Shown here: positions 9,652 to 17,420 of the stretch, piece after piece
How the letters are laid out: every line of letters begins with the position of its first letter
How positions within the stretch are numbered: the stretch's first letter is position 1
Source: Candidatus Binatia bacterium
Lineage (GTDB): Bacteria > Desulfobacterota > Binatia > UBA9968 > JAJDTQ01
Length of the DNA stretch: 64,000 bases
NCBI GenBank assembly: GCA_951813575.1
Contig: OX638375.1
Coordinates: 1,054,001-1,118,000 of the forward strand
Reading direction: 5' to 3'
Program-made: the position numbers and the translations under genes
The notes under the pieces: model-generated
The model's database searches: none
Seen by the model: the letters and a program-made list of their open reading frames with translations, nothing else
What the model was told of the DNA's origin: nothing

Positions 9652-10839
9652 ATGAGAATTGGCGAAACAATCTATCTCGACCATCAGGCGACAACGCCCC
9701 TAGATCCGCGTGTGTTGGATGAAATGGCTCCCTACTATGGCGAACTGTTTGGTAATCCCCACTCGTCGGATCACAGCCTCGGCTGGGAGTCTGCGCGTGC
9801 CATCGAGAAAGCCGCCGCACGGGTCGCACGGTTGATCGGCGCGGACTCCGACGAGATCACCTTCACCTCCGGCGCGACCGAATCCAACAATATGGCGTTG
9901 CTGGGGCTCGGACGCAAGGCCGCCGGAGGTAAGCGCCGGCGTATCCTTGTCAGTGCCATCGAGCACAAATGTGTGCTCGCATCAGCCCGCGTGCTTGAAG
10001 AACGTTACGGGTTCACCGTCGAGCAGATACCAGTGGACCGACAAGGCCGCGTCGAATTTTTGGCACTCGACAATATGCTAGGCGAAGATGTTCTCGCCGT
10101 ATCAGTCATGGCTGTAAACAACGAGATCGGGACGATCCAAGATATCCAGAAGATATCCCGTTACGCGCGCCGCGAAGGAGCCGTTTTTCATTGCGACGCA
10201 GTGCAAGCGCCGCTTGCCATGTCGATGGTCTCGCTTGCAACGTATACGGACATTCTGAGCCTGTCTGGCCACAAGATGTACGGCCCGAAAGGAGTCGGGG
10301 GCATCTTCATCGCTCGCGAGTTGCAGGACCAGATCGAACCGTTAATTTACGGCGGTGGCCAGCAGAACGGACTTCGCTCGGGCACATTGCCCGTGCCGCT
10401 CTGTGTAGGTATGGGTGCGGCTGCCGAATTGCTGATTGGCGAAGACGCCAAAGAAAACCTCAAGGAGTTGCGCCGCCGCCGTGACGCCTTCGTACATCGC
10501 TTGAGAGGATTGAGTTGGCCGGTTTCGTTAAATGGTCCCGAAGGAGAGACGCGGCACCTCGGCAATGTAAACATCTGTTTCCTTGGGTTCTCGGCGCACG
10601 AGATACTGGGGGCACTTCAACCCCGTCTTGCGGCCTCGACCGGCTCTGCCTGTACGTCAGGTATCCCGGAGCCTTCGCATGTCTTGCGCGCAACTGGTCT
10701 CGACAGCGATGATGCTGAAGCATCCATACGTTTCAGCCTCGGCTTCGGCACGACCGACGAAGATGTTGAACAGGCCGTAGGTCTCATCGAAGAAGTGCTG
10801 GCAAAATTGTCGAAGGCCGAGTTGGCATGCTCGACCTGA
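9652..10839 (+). CDS. sspA: SspA-like cysteine desulfurase
   Basis: A 395-residue class V aminotransferase fold, PLP-dependent, that would take sulfur from cysteine and pass it to the modification enzymes. Visible are YLDHQATTPLDP at 8-19, the PLP lysine K208 in SGHKMYGPKG, and the persulfide-forming C334 in STGSACTSG, so all key residues are present. It is transcribed away from sspBCD, the arrangement known for sspA/sspBCD and dndA/dndBCDE loci. ATG 9652 has no clear ribosome-binding site, and a TATAAT overlaps it, so the transcript may be leaderless. A housekeeping IscS/NifS is the alternative, but the neighbours favour SspA. Confidence 0.88.
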   Translation: MRIGETIYLDHQATTPLDPRVLDEMAPYYGELFGNPHSSDHSLGWESARAIEKAAARVARLIGADSDEITFTSGATESNNMALLGLGRKAAGGKRRRILVSAIEHKCVLASARVLEERYGFTVEQIPVDRQGRVEFLALDNMLGEDVLAVSVMAVNNEIGTIQDIQKISRYARREGAVFHCDAVQAPLAMSMVSLATYTDILSLSGHKMYGPKGVGGIFIARELQDQIEPLIYGGGQQNGLRSGTLPVPLCVGMGAAAELLIGEDAKENLKELRRRRDAFVHRLRGLSWPVSLNGPEGETRHLGNVNICFLGFSAHEILGALQPRLAASTGSACTSGIPEPSHVLRATGLDSDDAEASIRFSLGFGTTDEDVEQAVGLIEEVLAKLSKAELACST

Positions 10840-10890
10840 TCCGACCTTTCAAGTGCCCGCCATTAACGGGTCAACTCCACATGGGCTGAG

Positions 10891-11883
10891 CTACCTCCCC
10901 TTTCCAACCTTCGGCAGCACCTCCTCCGCCATCATCGCCATGGATTCGAGGATGCTCTTCTGGTCCAGGCCGGCGAAGTTCATGGAAAAGATGATGTAGT
11001 TGGCGCCGGTGTCGGCGATCTCCTGGATCTGCTCGATGCAACGGGCGGAGCCGCCGACCATGAGCATGCGCTGTTGGTCGAGCTCGTCATAGCCGCGCGG
11101 ACGTACGGACTTGCGCGCCTCGTAGTAACGGCTCATGGCGGGGCGGGCGCGGCGTCGGGCGGCGGCGTCGGACTCGGCCACGTGGGTATGGATGGTCTGG
11201 CCCACGTCCAGGGCGGCGGGGGCGTGGCCGTTTTGGCTCAGCGTCTCCTTGTAGAAGCTCACCTTGCGCTTGACCTCGGCCATATCCTTGCAGCTCGCGA
11301 AGGGGATGCCGAGGATAGGATAGCCCCGCTCGCCGGCCACTTGGTAGGATCCCTGGCTCAGGGCGGCGAAGTACACGGGCGGGAGCGGCCGCTGGACCGG
11401 CTGCACGTTCAGGGAGACGTCGTCGATCTGGTGGAACTGACCGTGGTACGACACCCTCCCCTCGCGCCAAGCCATCTCGACGACCTCGAGGCTCTCCACC
11501 AGCCGGTCCCGGTTGTCCTCCTTGACGCCGAACCCGACCAGTTCCGGCGGGGTACCGCGCCCGACGCCGAAGTCCAGCCGGCCGCCGCTGAGCACGTCGA
11601 TCATGGCGTACTCTTCGGCCGTCAGGATGGGGTCCCGGTAGGGCAGCAGCGCCACGGCGACTCCCAGGCGGATGGTACTGGTACACGTGGCGGCGGCGGA
11701 CATGAGCACCGTGGGCGACGGGATGACGCCGTGGAAGTCGAAGTGGTGCTCGCCGAACCAGAAGCACTCGTAGCCCAGGGACTCTCCCCGCCGCACCTGT
11801 TCCAGCATCCTCTCGTAGTAGCCCTTGAGGTCGAGCTGAAGCTCGGGGTCGTCGTCTCCGATGATGAACAAACCGAATTTCAC
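10891..11883 (-). CDS. LLM-class flavin-dependent oxidoreductase
   Basis: A 330-residue luciferase-like monooxygenase family protein, beginning KFGLFIIGDDDP, a normal LLM N-terminus. I place the start at GTG 11883, with AGAGGGT a few bases upstream, because the in-frame ATG 30 codons earlier adds residues unlike the family. These FMN- or F420-dependent TIM-barrel enzymes oxidise diverse small molecules; the substrate cannot be read from the sequence. It is divergent from soxY and is the first gene after the composition change that ends the defence island. Confidence 0.82.
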   Translation of the reverse strand: MKFGLFIIGDDDPELQLDLKGYYERMLEQVRRGESLGYECFWFGEHHFDFHGVIPSPTVLMSAAATCTSTIRLGVAVALLPYRDPILTAEEYAMIDVLSGGRLDFGVGRGTPPELVGFGVKEDNRDRLVESLEVVEMAWREGRVSYHGQFHQIDDVSLNVQPVQRPLPPVYFAALSQGSYQVAGERGYPILGIPFASCKDMAEVKRKVSFYKETLSQNGHAPAALDVGQTIHTHVAESDAAARRRARPAMSRYYEARKSVRPRGYDELDQQRMLMVGGSARCIEQIQEIADTGANYIIFSMNFAGLDQKSILESMAMMAEEVLPKVGKGR

Positions 11884-11979
11884 GGACACCCTCTTTCGTT
11901 GCGGTTTCCCAACATCTACTATAGATACGGATCGCGAGGCGCGACAAGCCGTGTCGCACCGAGTCGAAAACATCCAAAC

Positions 11980-12414
11980 ATGAACACCACGCGTAGGGAA
12001 ATACTTTCTTTGGCAGGCGCATCGCTGGCCGCACTGGCGGCCGGTTTGGCCGGTTTTCGTCCCGTCCGCATTGCCCGGGCGGCCAATGAGACGTCGCGCG
12101 CTATCGCGGCGTTCACCAAGGGAACGGTGCCGGCCGAGGGCGGCGTCCTTCTCGAAGTGCCCGAGATCGCCGACAACGGCGGCGCCGTGCCGATCCGGGT
12201 CTCCGCCGAGGGCGCCCGGCGCATCGCCGTGTTCGCGGACGGCAATCCGAGTCCCGGCGTGGCCGTCTTTACCTTCGGAAAGTGGATCACGCCGGCGGCG
12301 TCGACCCGTATCCGGCTGGCCGGGAGCCAGAAGCTGATCGCCGTCGCGGAGATGGCCGACGGCACGTTTCGCACGACCGCCCGCCCGATCAAGGTAACGG
12401 CAGGCGGTTGCTAG
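11980..12414 (+). CDS. soxY: SoxY-like sulfur carrier protein
   Basis: A 144-residue protein with a twin-arginine signal (TRREIL at residues 4-9, then a hydrophobic stretch to about 36) and a C-terminus that stops right after GGC. SoxY carries thiosulfate and its oxidised derivatives on the cysteine of a C-terminal GGCGG arm in the periplasm; here the final two glycines are absent. The stop codon TAG overlaps the CTAG at the left end of the palindromic element that separates soxY from soxZ. Removing the element plus one CTAG still leaves the TAG, so the short C-terminus probably predates the insertion. Confidence 0.85.
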   Translation: MNTTRREILSLAGASLAALAAGLAGFRPVRIARAANETSRAIAAFTKGTVPAEGGVLLEVPEIADNGGAVPIRVSAEGARRIAVFADGNPSPGVAVFTFGKWITPAASTRIRLAGSQKLIAVAEMADGTFRTTARPIKVTAGGC

Positions 12415-12597
12415 TGTCCTGTCTGGTTAATTCGCGCCATAAGATGCGCCGGATGTTTCGTTGTCGGCAAGGCGCGATGACGAGCAGTGGCGGTTACCAC
12501 GCGAGGAAGACCCCGGGTCAAGCCCGGGGTGACGTACGCAGCCGACGGCGAAAAAGACAAGCAGATTATGGCGCGAATTAACCAGACAGGACACTAG
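12411..12597 (+). mobile_element. Palindromic MITE-like element, copy A (187 bp)
   Basis: Terminal arms 12411-12442 and 12566-12597 are perfect 32-base reverse complements starting with CTAGTGTCCTG. Between them lies the family core: TTTCGTTGTCGGC pairs with GCCGACGGCGAAA through two G-T pairs, and a GTGG/CCAC hairpin sits at the centre. This copy is 22 bases longer than the other two because a CCCCGGG-tcaag-CCCGGGG palindrome (12511-12529) lies in the right half of the core. CTAG occurs at both ends; IS630/Tc1-type elements insert at TA, often in CTAG, so TA or CTAG may be the target duplication. No transposase is encoded. Confidence 0.85.
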
Positions 12598-12606
12598 GTG
12601 AACCGA

Positions 12607-12936
12607 ATGGCGAAACCCAGACCGCGGGTAAAGCTGCCGAAGTCGGTATCCGTGGGCGTTCCCTTCACCGTCCGGACCCGGATCACCCATCCCATGCACA
12701 CCGGGCTTCGCCTCGGCCGTGACGGCAAGCGAATTCCTCGCCGAATCATCAGCCGGTTCGTGGTGCGCTACAACGGAGAGGAGACGCTCTCCGTGGATCT
12801 CGAGCGGGCGGTGTCCGCCGATCCGTACTTCAGTTTCGAGATGGCCGTCCAGGAGTCCGGCGAGATGGAATTCGAATGGATGGAGGACGACGGCTCGACC
12901 TACCGCCTCAGCAGACGGGTGCAGGTCAAGTCGTGA
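12607..12936 (+). CDS. soxZ: SoxZ-like sulfur oxidation protein
   Basis: A 109-residue SoxZ, the partner that binds SoxY to form the periplasmic sulfur-carrier heterodimer. It has no signal peptide, as usual for SoxZ, which is exported piggyback on SoxY. The fold is the all-beta SoxZ domain (KPRPRVKLP start, SFEMAVQESGEMEF near the end). ATG 12607 has AGGTGA (12596-12601) six bases upstream; the first two bases of that site belong to the right end of the palindromic element. GTG 12598 is in frame and is an alternative. No soxAX, soxB or soxCD genes are present in the window. Confidence 0.88.
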   Translation: MAKPRPRVKLPKSVSVGVPFTVRTRITHPMHTGLRLGRDGKRIPRRIISRFVVRYNGEETLSVDLERAVSADPYFSFEMAVQESGEMEFEWMEDDGSTYRLSRRVQVKS

Positions 12937-12958
12937 CCTCCCTGAATCCCGACCCCGA

Positions 12959-13681
12959 ATGACGCGCATCACGAAACCCACGGGTTTCGCGACGATTGCG
13001 CTCGCCCTTCTTGCGGTCCTTGTCGCCACCGGAGCTCGCGGCGCGGACGCCCAACGCGGGAAAGCACTGTACCAGGAATGCAAGCGCTGCCATCAGGCCG
13101 GCCGCGGCGCGAAGCACCGGATCGGCCCGCACCTCAACGACGTGTTCGGCCGCCGCGCCGGTTCGCTCGCGAACTTCCGCTATTCTCCGGCCATGAAGAA
13201 GGCCGGAGCCGGCGGGCTGGTGTGGACCGAGAAGACGCTGGACGCCTTCGCGGCCAACCCCCGGAAGGTGGTGCCGCGCTCGCGCATGAGCTACGCGGGC
13301 ATGACGGCGGCCGGCGACCGTACGGACCTCCTGGCGTGGCTGCGTACCCTTTCGGCCTCCCGGTCCGGGCTTCCGGCGGCGGAACCGACCATGACCGTTG
13401 AGGAGTTCGGCCTCGATCCGCGCCTCCTCGCGGTCGCCGGCGACCCCGAATACGGCGCCTATCTGGCGAGCGAGTGCACCACCTGCCACCGGCCCGATGG
13501 GGCCGACGAGGGCATACCCTCCATCGTTGGTTGGCCGGTCGAAGACTTCGTGATAACTCTACAGGCGTACAAGCGTGGCAAACGGCGGCATCAGGCCATG
13601 CAGACCATCGCCAAACGTTTGTCGGACGAGGAGATCGCCTCATTGGCCGTGTATTTCGGCAGACCGCTCGCCGGTCGGTGA
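12959..13681 (+). CDS. Dihaem cytochrome c, probable sulfide dehydrogenase electron acceptor (FccA-like)
   Basis: A 240-residue exported protein with a hydrophobic signal peptide (about 1-28) and two c-type haem sites: CKRCH at about residue 40 and CTTCH at about 177. The first half resembles class I cytochrome c2 (GPHLNDVFGRRAG, then YSPAMK). The second half resembles the small cytochrome subunits of flavocytochrome c sulfide dehydrogenase, with a PSIVGWP segment. It starts 23 bases after soxZ and is followed 17 bases later by the flavoprotein subunit, so it most likely accepts electrons from that enzyme. Confidence 0.83.
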   Translation: MTRITKPTGFATIALALLAVLVATGARGADAQRGKALYQECKRCHQAGRGAKHRIGPHLNDVFGRRAGSLANFRYSPAMKKAGAGGLVWTEKTLDAFAANPRKVVPRSRMSYAGMTAAGDRTDLLAWLRTLSASRSGLPAAEPTMTVEEFGLDPRLLAVAGDPEYGAYLASECTTCHRPDGADEGIPSIVGWPVEDFVITLQAYKRGKRRHQAMQTIAKRLSDEEIASLAVYFGRPLAGR

Positions 13682-13697
13682 GAAAGGGGGAGCCATC

Positions 13698-14984
13698 ATG
13701 AAACAGCAAGGTGGAAAACGCGGAATGACCCGGCGCCGCTTCCTGGCATCGACGGCAGCGGCATCGACGGCGCTCTGGGCGTCTCCCCTGCTCGGGCAGG
13801 GCCGCCCGCGGGTGGTGGTGATCGGCGGCGGCGCCGGCGGCGCCACGGCCGCGCGCTACATCGCCAAGGACTCCAAAGGCGCCATCGACGTGACCCTGGT
13901 GGAGCCCACCCGGCGCTATTACTCGTGCTTCTTCTCGAACCTCTACCTCGGCGGCTTCCGTGAGTTCGAGTCCCTCGGACACACGTACGGAACCCTGGCG
14001 GCGGCCTACGGCATCAACGTCGTGCACGACTGGGCCGTCTCCGTCGACCGGGACAAGAAAACCGTAGGGCTCGCCGGCGGGGGCAGCCTCGCCTACGACC
14101 GGCTGGTGCTGTCGCCCGGCATCGACTTCCGCCCGGGCTCGGTGCGGGGCTGGGACCTGTCGCAGCAGAACCGCATGCCCCATGCCTACAAGGCGGGCTC
14201 GCAAACGCAGCTCCTCAAGGCGCAGGTGGCGGCCATGCGGCAGGGCGGCGTCTACTGCATGGTGGCGCCGCCGAACCCGTTCCGCTGTCCGCCGGGACCG
14301 TACGAACGGATCTCGATGGTCGCCCACACGCTGAAGCAGAGCAATCCGACGGCGAAGATCCTGATCGTCGACCCGAAGGCGAAGTTCTCCAAGCAGGGGC
14401 TCTTCGAGGACGGATGGCAGCGCCTCTACCCGGGCATGATCGAGCGGGTGGGCCCGGACTTCGGCGGCGACAAGGTCGAGGTGCGGCCCGGCTCCATGGA
14501 AGTCGTGATCGACGGCGAGGTGAACAAGGTGGACGTCTGCAACGTCATTCCGGCTCAACAGGCGGGAAGCATCGCCGCGACGGCCGGCATCACCAACAAG
14601 GCCGGCTGGGTGCCGGTGGTGCCGCACACCATGCAGAGCCGGGCGGACGGGAACATCCACGTGCTCGGCGACGCGTCGCAGCAGGGGGACATGCCCAAGT
14701 CCGGGTTCTCCGCCAACAGCCAGGCCAAGGTGTGCGCCATGGCGGTGCGGGGTGCGCTGACCAGTTCCAAGGTATTCCCGGCGCGCTTCTCCAACACCTG
14801 CTGGTCGCTCATCGGAACCGACGACGGCGTCAAGGTCGGCGCCTCCTACAAGGCCACGGACGAGAAGATCGCCAAGACGGACGGCTTCATCTCGAAAACG
14901 GGAGAGAGCGCGGAACAGCGGAAGGCGACGTACGAGGAGTCCATCGGCTGGTACGCGGGCATTTCCAAGGACATTTTCGGCTGA
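13698..14984 (+). CDS. fccB: Flavocytochrome c sulfide dehydrogenase flavoprotein subunit (FccB/SoxF-like)
   Basis: A 428-residue FAD protein with a Tat signal (TRRRFLAS at about 11-18), as expected for a periplasmic flavoprotein folded before export. The dinucleotide-binding VVVIGGGAGG follows at about 39-48. Cysteines in YYSCFF and VCNVIPAQQAG are candidates for the redox-active pair that attacks sulfide. The C-terminal NTCWSLI segment resembles the family's CxS(L/M)I region. ATG 13698 follows AAAGGGGG. It oxidises sulfide to sulfur or polysulfide and passes electrons to the cytochrome encoded upstream. Confidence 0.87.
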   Translation: MKQQGGKRGMTRRRFLASTAAASTALWASPLLGQGRPRVVVIGGGAGGATAARYIAKDSKGAIDVTLVEPTRRYYSCFFSNLYLGGFREFESLGHTYGTLAAAYGINVVHDWAVSVDRDKKTVGLAGGGSLAYDRLVLSPGIDFRPGSVRGWDLSQQNRMPHAYKAGSQTQLLKAQVAAMRQGGVYCMVAPPNPFRCPPGPYERISMVAHTLKQSNPTAKILIVDPKAKFSKQGLFEDGWQRLYPGMIERVGPDFGGDKVEVRPGSMEVVIDGEVNKVDVCNVIPAQQAGSIAATAGITNKAGWVPVVPHTMQSRADGNIHVLGDASQQGDMPKSGFSANSQAKVCAMAVRGALTSSKVFPARFSNTCWSLIGTDDGVKVGASYKATDEKIAKTDGFISKTGESAEQRKATYEESIGWYAGISKDIFG

Positions 14985-15027
14985 TGGCGAGGCCGCGGGG
15001 AGGCTCTTCGGAGCCTGCCCGCGCACG

Positions 15028-16041
15028 CTATTCGGCGAGAACCTTTCCGGCGATCCTGGCCGACACCATCATCGCCGTGAGCGCCAGAATCGCGGCAATG
15101 CTCGCCGTCGACACGCCGGACAGTCCGGCCCCCACCGTGCAGCCGCCCGCCAGGACGCCGCCTGTTCCCATCAACGCGGCGCCCGCCATGTAGCGGCCGG
15201 TCTGCCGCGGCCCTTCCAGGCTGCTCCACCGAAACTCGCCGCCGGAAACCGCGGCGGCCAGACTGCCGGCGATGACGCCGGCGGCAAGCCCGGTCCCGAA
15301 ACCCGCGGGAATGGCCGTGGCCGCCATGGTCCAGAATAGCGTATCGGCCGTGGGTCCGGTGAAACCCAGGGACTGCAGCGGCACGGGGTCGAAGTCGTCC
15401 AGCAGCACGAAGCCGGTACCGACCCATCCCAGCGGCACCAGGAGCCCGATCAGGCCCCCCATCGCCAAGTGGCGCGGCGAGGCGCCGGAGCGCAACGCCA
15501 GCACCGCGGCGGCAAGCGCCAGGCCCCAGGCCCAGACCGCCCCGCCGGGCAACGCGGTCAACGCAACCCTGCCGCCAGGATCGACGGTCAACCCGCCCAG
15601 CGTCGTGCGCACCGGCGCCAGCACCCCCTTCATCGTCGCGTAGGCAACGACCGCGAAGACCACCAGCACAAGTGCCGACCGCAGGTTGCCACTGCCGGCG
15701 AGAACCGTGAGACGGGAGACGCAGCCCCCGCAGAGCACCATCCCGGCGCCGAACAGGGCGCCCCCCGAGAGGACCGAAACCACAGGCACGTCTGGGACCA
15801 GAAACCGGTGGGCGTCGAACGAGACCACTCCCGCGGCCACCGCCGCCTGGGTCCCGGCGATGGCCAGGGCCAACGCCATGGCCCAGACGCCGAGCGCCGG
15901 AAGGCATTCGTTCCACTCTCCCACCAGACTGCGCCGGAGGCAGAACCGGCTGCGCTGCGCGAGCACGCCGTAGACGGCGCCGAGCACAAGGCCCAGCACG
16001 ACCGATGCCTGAAGCGGAGTGAGGTACTCGAAACCGTCCAT
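15028..16041 (-). CDS. YeeE/YedE (TsuA-like) sulfur-compound permease
   Basis: A 337-residue, highly hydrophobic protein with about nine or ten membrane segments. Three conserved cysteine sites are visible: RFCLRR near the N-terminus, LCGGCVSR near the middle and GGCTVG near the C-terminus, the pattern used by TsuA to pass thiosulfate across the inner membrane. The start is ATG 16041 with GAGGAGG immediately upstream, although the spacing is unusually short. It is convergent with fccB. Thiosulfate or another reduced sulfur compound is the likely substrate. Confidence 0.83.
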   Translation of the reverse strand: MDGFEYLTPLQASVVLGLVLGAVYGVLAQRSRFCLRRSLVGEWNECLPALGVWAMALALAIAGTQAAVAAGVVSFDAHRFLVPDVPVVSVLSGGALFGAGMVLCGGCVSRLTVLAGSGNLRSALVLVVFAVVAYATMKGVLAPVRTTLGGLTVDPGGRVALTALPGGAVWAWGLALAAAVLALRSGASPRHLAMGGLIGLLVPLGWVGTGFVLLDDFDPVPLQSLGFTGPTADTLFWTMAATAIPAGFGTGLAAGVIAGSLAAAVSGGEFRWSSLEGPRQTGRYMAGAALMGTGGVLAGGCTVGAGLSGVSTASIAAILALTAMMVSARIAGKVLAE

Positions 16042-16160
16042 ATCCTCCTCTTTCGTTCCGCGTTTCGAGCGTCTACTATGGAAATGTATCATGGCGTCCG
16101 GGAAGCCGCATCAGGCAACCGTAGCCGCCTTGCCCCGATCCGTAGAGAAGGAGCTGTACG

Positions 16161-17174
16161 ATGAGCGACAACGTAGTCTCGACCCGCACCCAGGAACGCT
16201 GTGTCACCTCTTACGCGGCGCGCACCCAGTACAAGCCCGGAGTGGTCCATCCCGGCCATATCAAGGTCAAGGACGCCATCGACATTCACGCCCACGCCCA
16301 CGCCGGCCAGCAGGACGCCCTCGACCTGGTGAAGAAGGCCACACGCGCCGAAATGAAGGGCATCCTGTTCAAGTCCATCGTCGGCAACGCCGGAAAGGCG
16401 GTCCGCGAGCTGCAACAGCAACTCGACGGCTGGGCCGCGCAGGAAGGCGTGGCGCCGGTGGCGCTGTTCCCGGGTTTCGTATGCGGCCGGAATGACGACC
16501 CGGTGTCCGCCGAGCTCGCCGAGAAGGCCATCGACGGGGGAGTCGTGGCGTTATGGCTGCCGGTTTTCAATCACGCCAACACCATGCACATCGTGGGCAG
16601 CCGCCGGGAGCTCATCGAGCACGACATGAACGCCCAGGGATGGATCGGCCCCCTGTCCTGGGAGAAGGCCCTGGAGCACGGCCGCTACAACCTCGACGAG
16701 TCGGGCGAGTTGAAGCCCGAGGTACGGGACATCATCCGCCTGTGCGTGGAGCGGGACGTGGCGCTGTTCTTCGGCCATCCCACCCACAAGGAGATCTTCA
16801 AGATCGCCGAGGAAGCGCACAAGTCGGGGCTCAAACGGCTGGTCGTCGACCACCCGTACAGCCCCTTCCTCGACGTATCCGTGGAGCAGATGAAGGCGCT
16901 CGCACCGCTGGGCGTGCTGTTCAACTTCACCTTCGACGAGCTGTCGCCGCTGCTCGGTGTCGATCCCCAGATCATGTACAACACCATCCGCGAGGTGGGG
17001 GTGGAACACTTCACGTTGTCCAGCGACGCCGGCGAGCCGCTGTTCCCCGACTCCGTGGAAGCCATGCGCCTCATCCGGGGCTACATGGAAGCCTTCGGCC
17101 TGACCGAGGACGAGCTCCACACGGTCTGCACCGCCAACCCTGCCAAAGTCGTGGGCATGGAGCTGGATAGCTGA
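16161..17174 (+). CDS. DUF6282-like metal-dependent hydrolase
   Basis: A 337-residue protein whose first strand carries DIHAHAHAG, the metal-binding His cluster typical of amidohydrolase- and PHP-related barrels. It matches proteins usually labelled DUF6282. Later histidines (NHANTMHIVG, FFGHPTHKE, VDHPY) and a late D in SSDAGEPLF fit the remaining metal ligands. ATG 16161 has AAGGAG about 8 bases upstream. Substrate unknown; it lies alone between the sulfur genes and the MNIO cluster. Confidence 0.7.
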   Translation: MSDNVVSTRTQERCVTSYAARTQYKPGVVHPGHIKVKDAIDIHAHAHAGQQDALDLVKKATRAEMKGILFKSIVGNAGKAVRELQQQLDGWAAQEGVAPVALFPGFVCGRNDDPVSAELAEKAIDGGVVALWLPVFNHANTMHIVGSRRELIEHDMNAQGWIGPLSWEKALEHGRYNLDESGELKPEVRDIIRLCVERDVALFFGHPTHKEIFKIAEEAHKSGLKRLVVDHPYSPFLDVSVEQMKALAPLGVLFNFTFDELSPLLGVDPQIMYNTIREVGVEHFTLSSDAGEPLFPDSVEAMRLIRGYMEAFGLTEDELHTVCTANPAKVVGMELDS

Positions 17175-17420
17175 CCGCCGCCGTATCGCTCACCTCCACC
17201 GAATAGCCGGCCTCCACCGCACTCCCCTGCCCTTCCGCGCGCAAAATTGTGCGCCTCCCGGGCGCTGAACCCTAAAGTTCGGCGCCCACCGAGCGATTAG
17301 TATAGCTGTAGGCGCCGTCCTCGCCTCGACCGCCGGGGCGGCGCCGGCAGACGTCCGAACACGTGCCGGCGAACGGAACTCCCGCCGGCACGGCGGACCT
17401 GGCTCGAACCGGGAGGTCCC
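17175..17420 (+). other. Leader region of the MNIO cluster, no precursor peptide seen
   Basis: The 246 bases before the DUF692 gene contain no ATG on the + strand until the DUF692 start itself, and I find no cysteine-rich short reading frame. GGGAGG at 17411-17416 is the ribosome-binding site for the downstream gene. A weak promoter-like TAGTATAG lies near 17298. DUF692 enzymes usually have their substrate peptide encoded here, so its absence matters. Confidence 0.5.

Noticed and set aside
10839..10890. A terminator after sspA
   Set aside because: Only a 4-base CCCG/CGGG stem is present and there is no T-run.
11074..11979. Long upstream extension of the soxY frame
   Set aside because: It is antisense to the LLM gene, and ATG 11980 begins a proper Tat signal peptide.
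14846..15916. Open - strand frame overlapping the YeeE-like gene in another register
   Set aside because: The YeeE frame has conserved cysteine motifs and membrane helices; the alternative is Arg/Gly-rich and motif-free.
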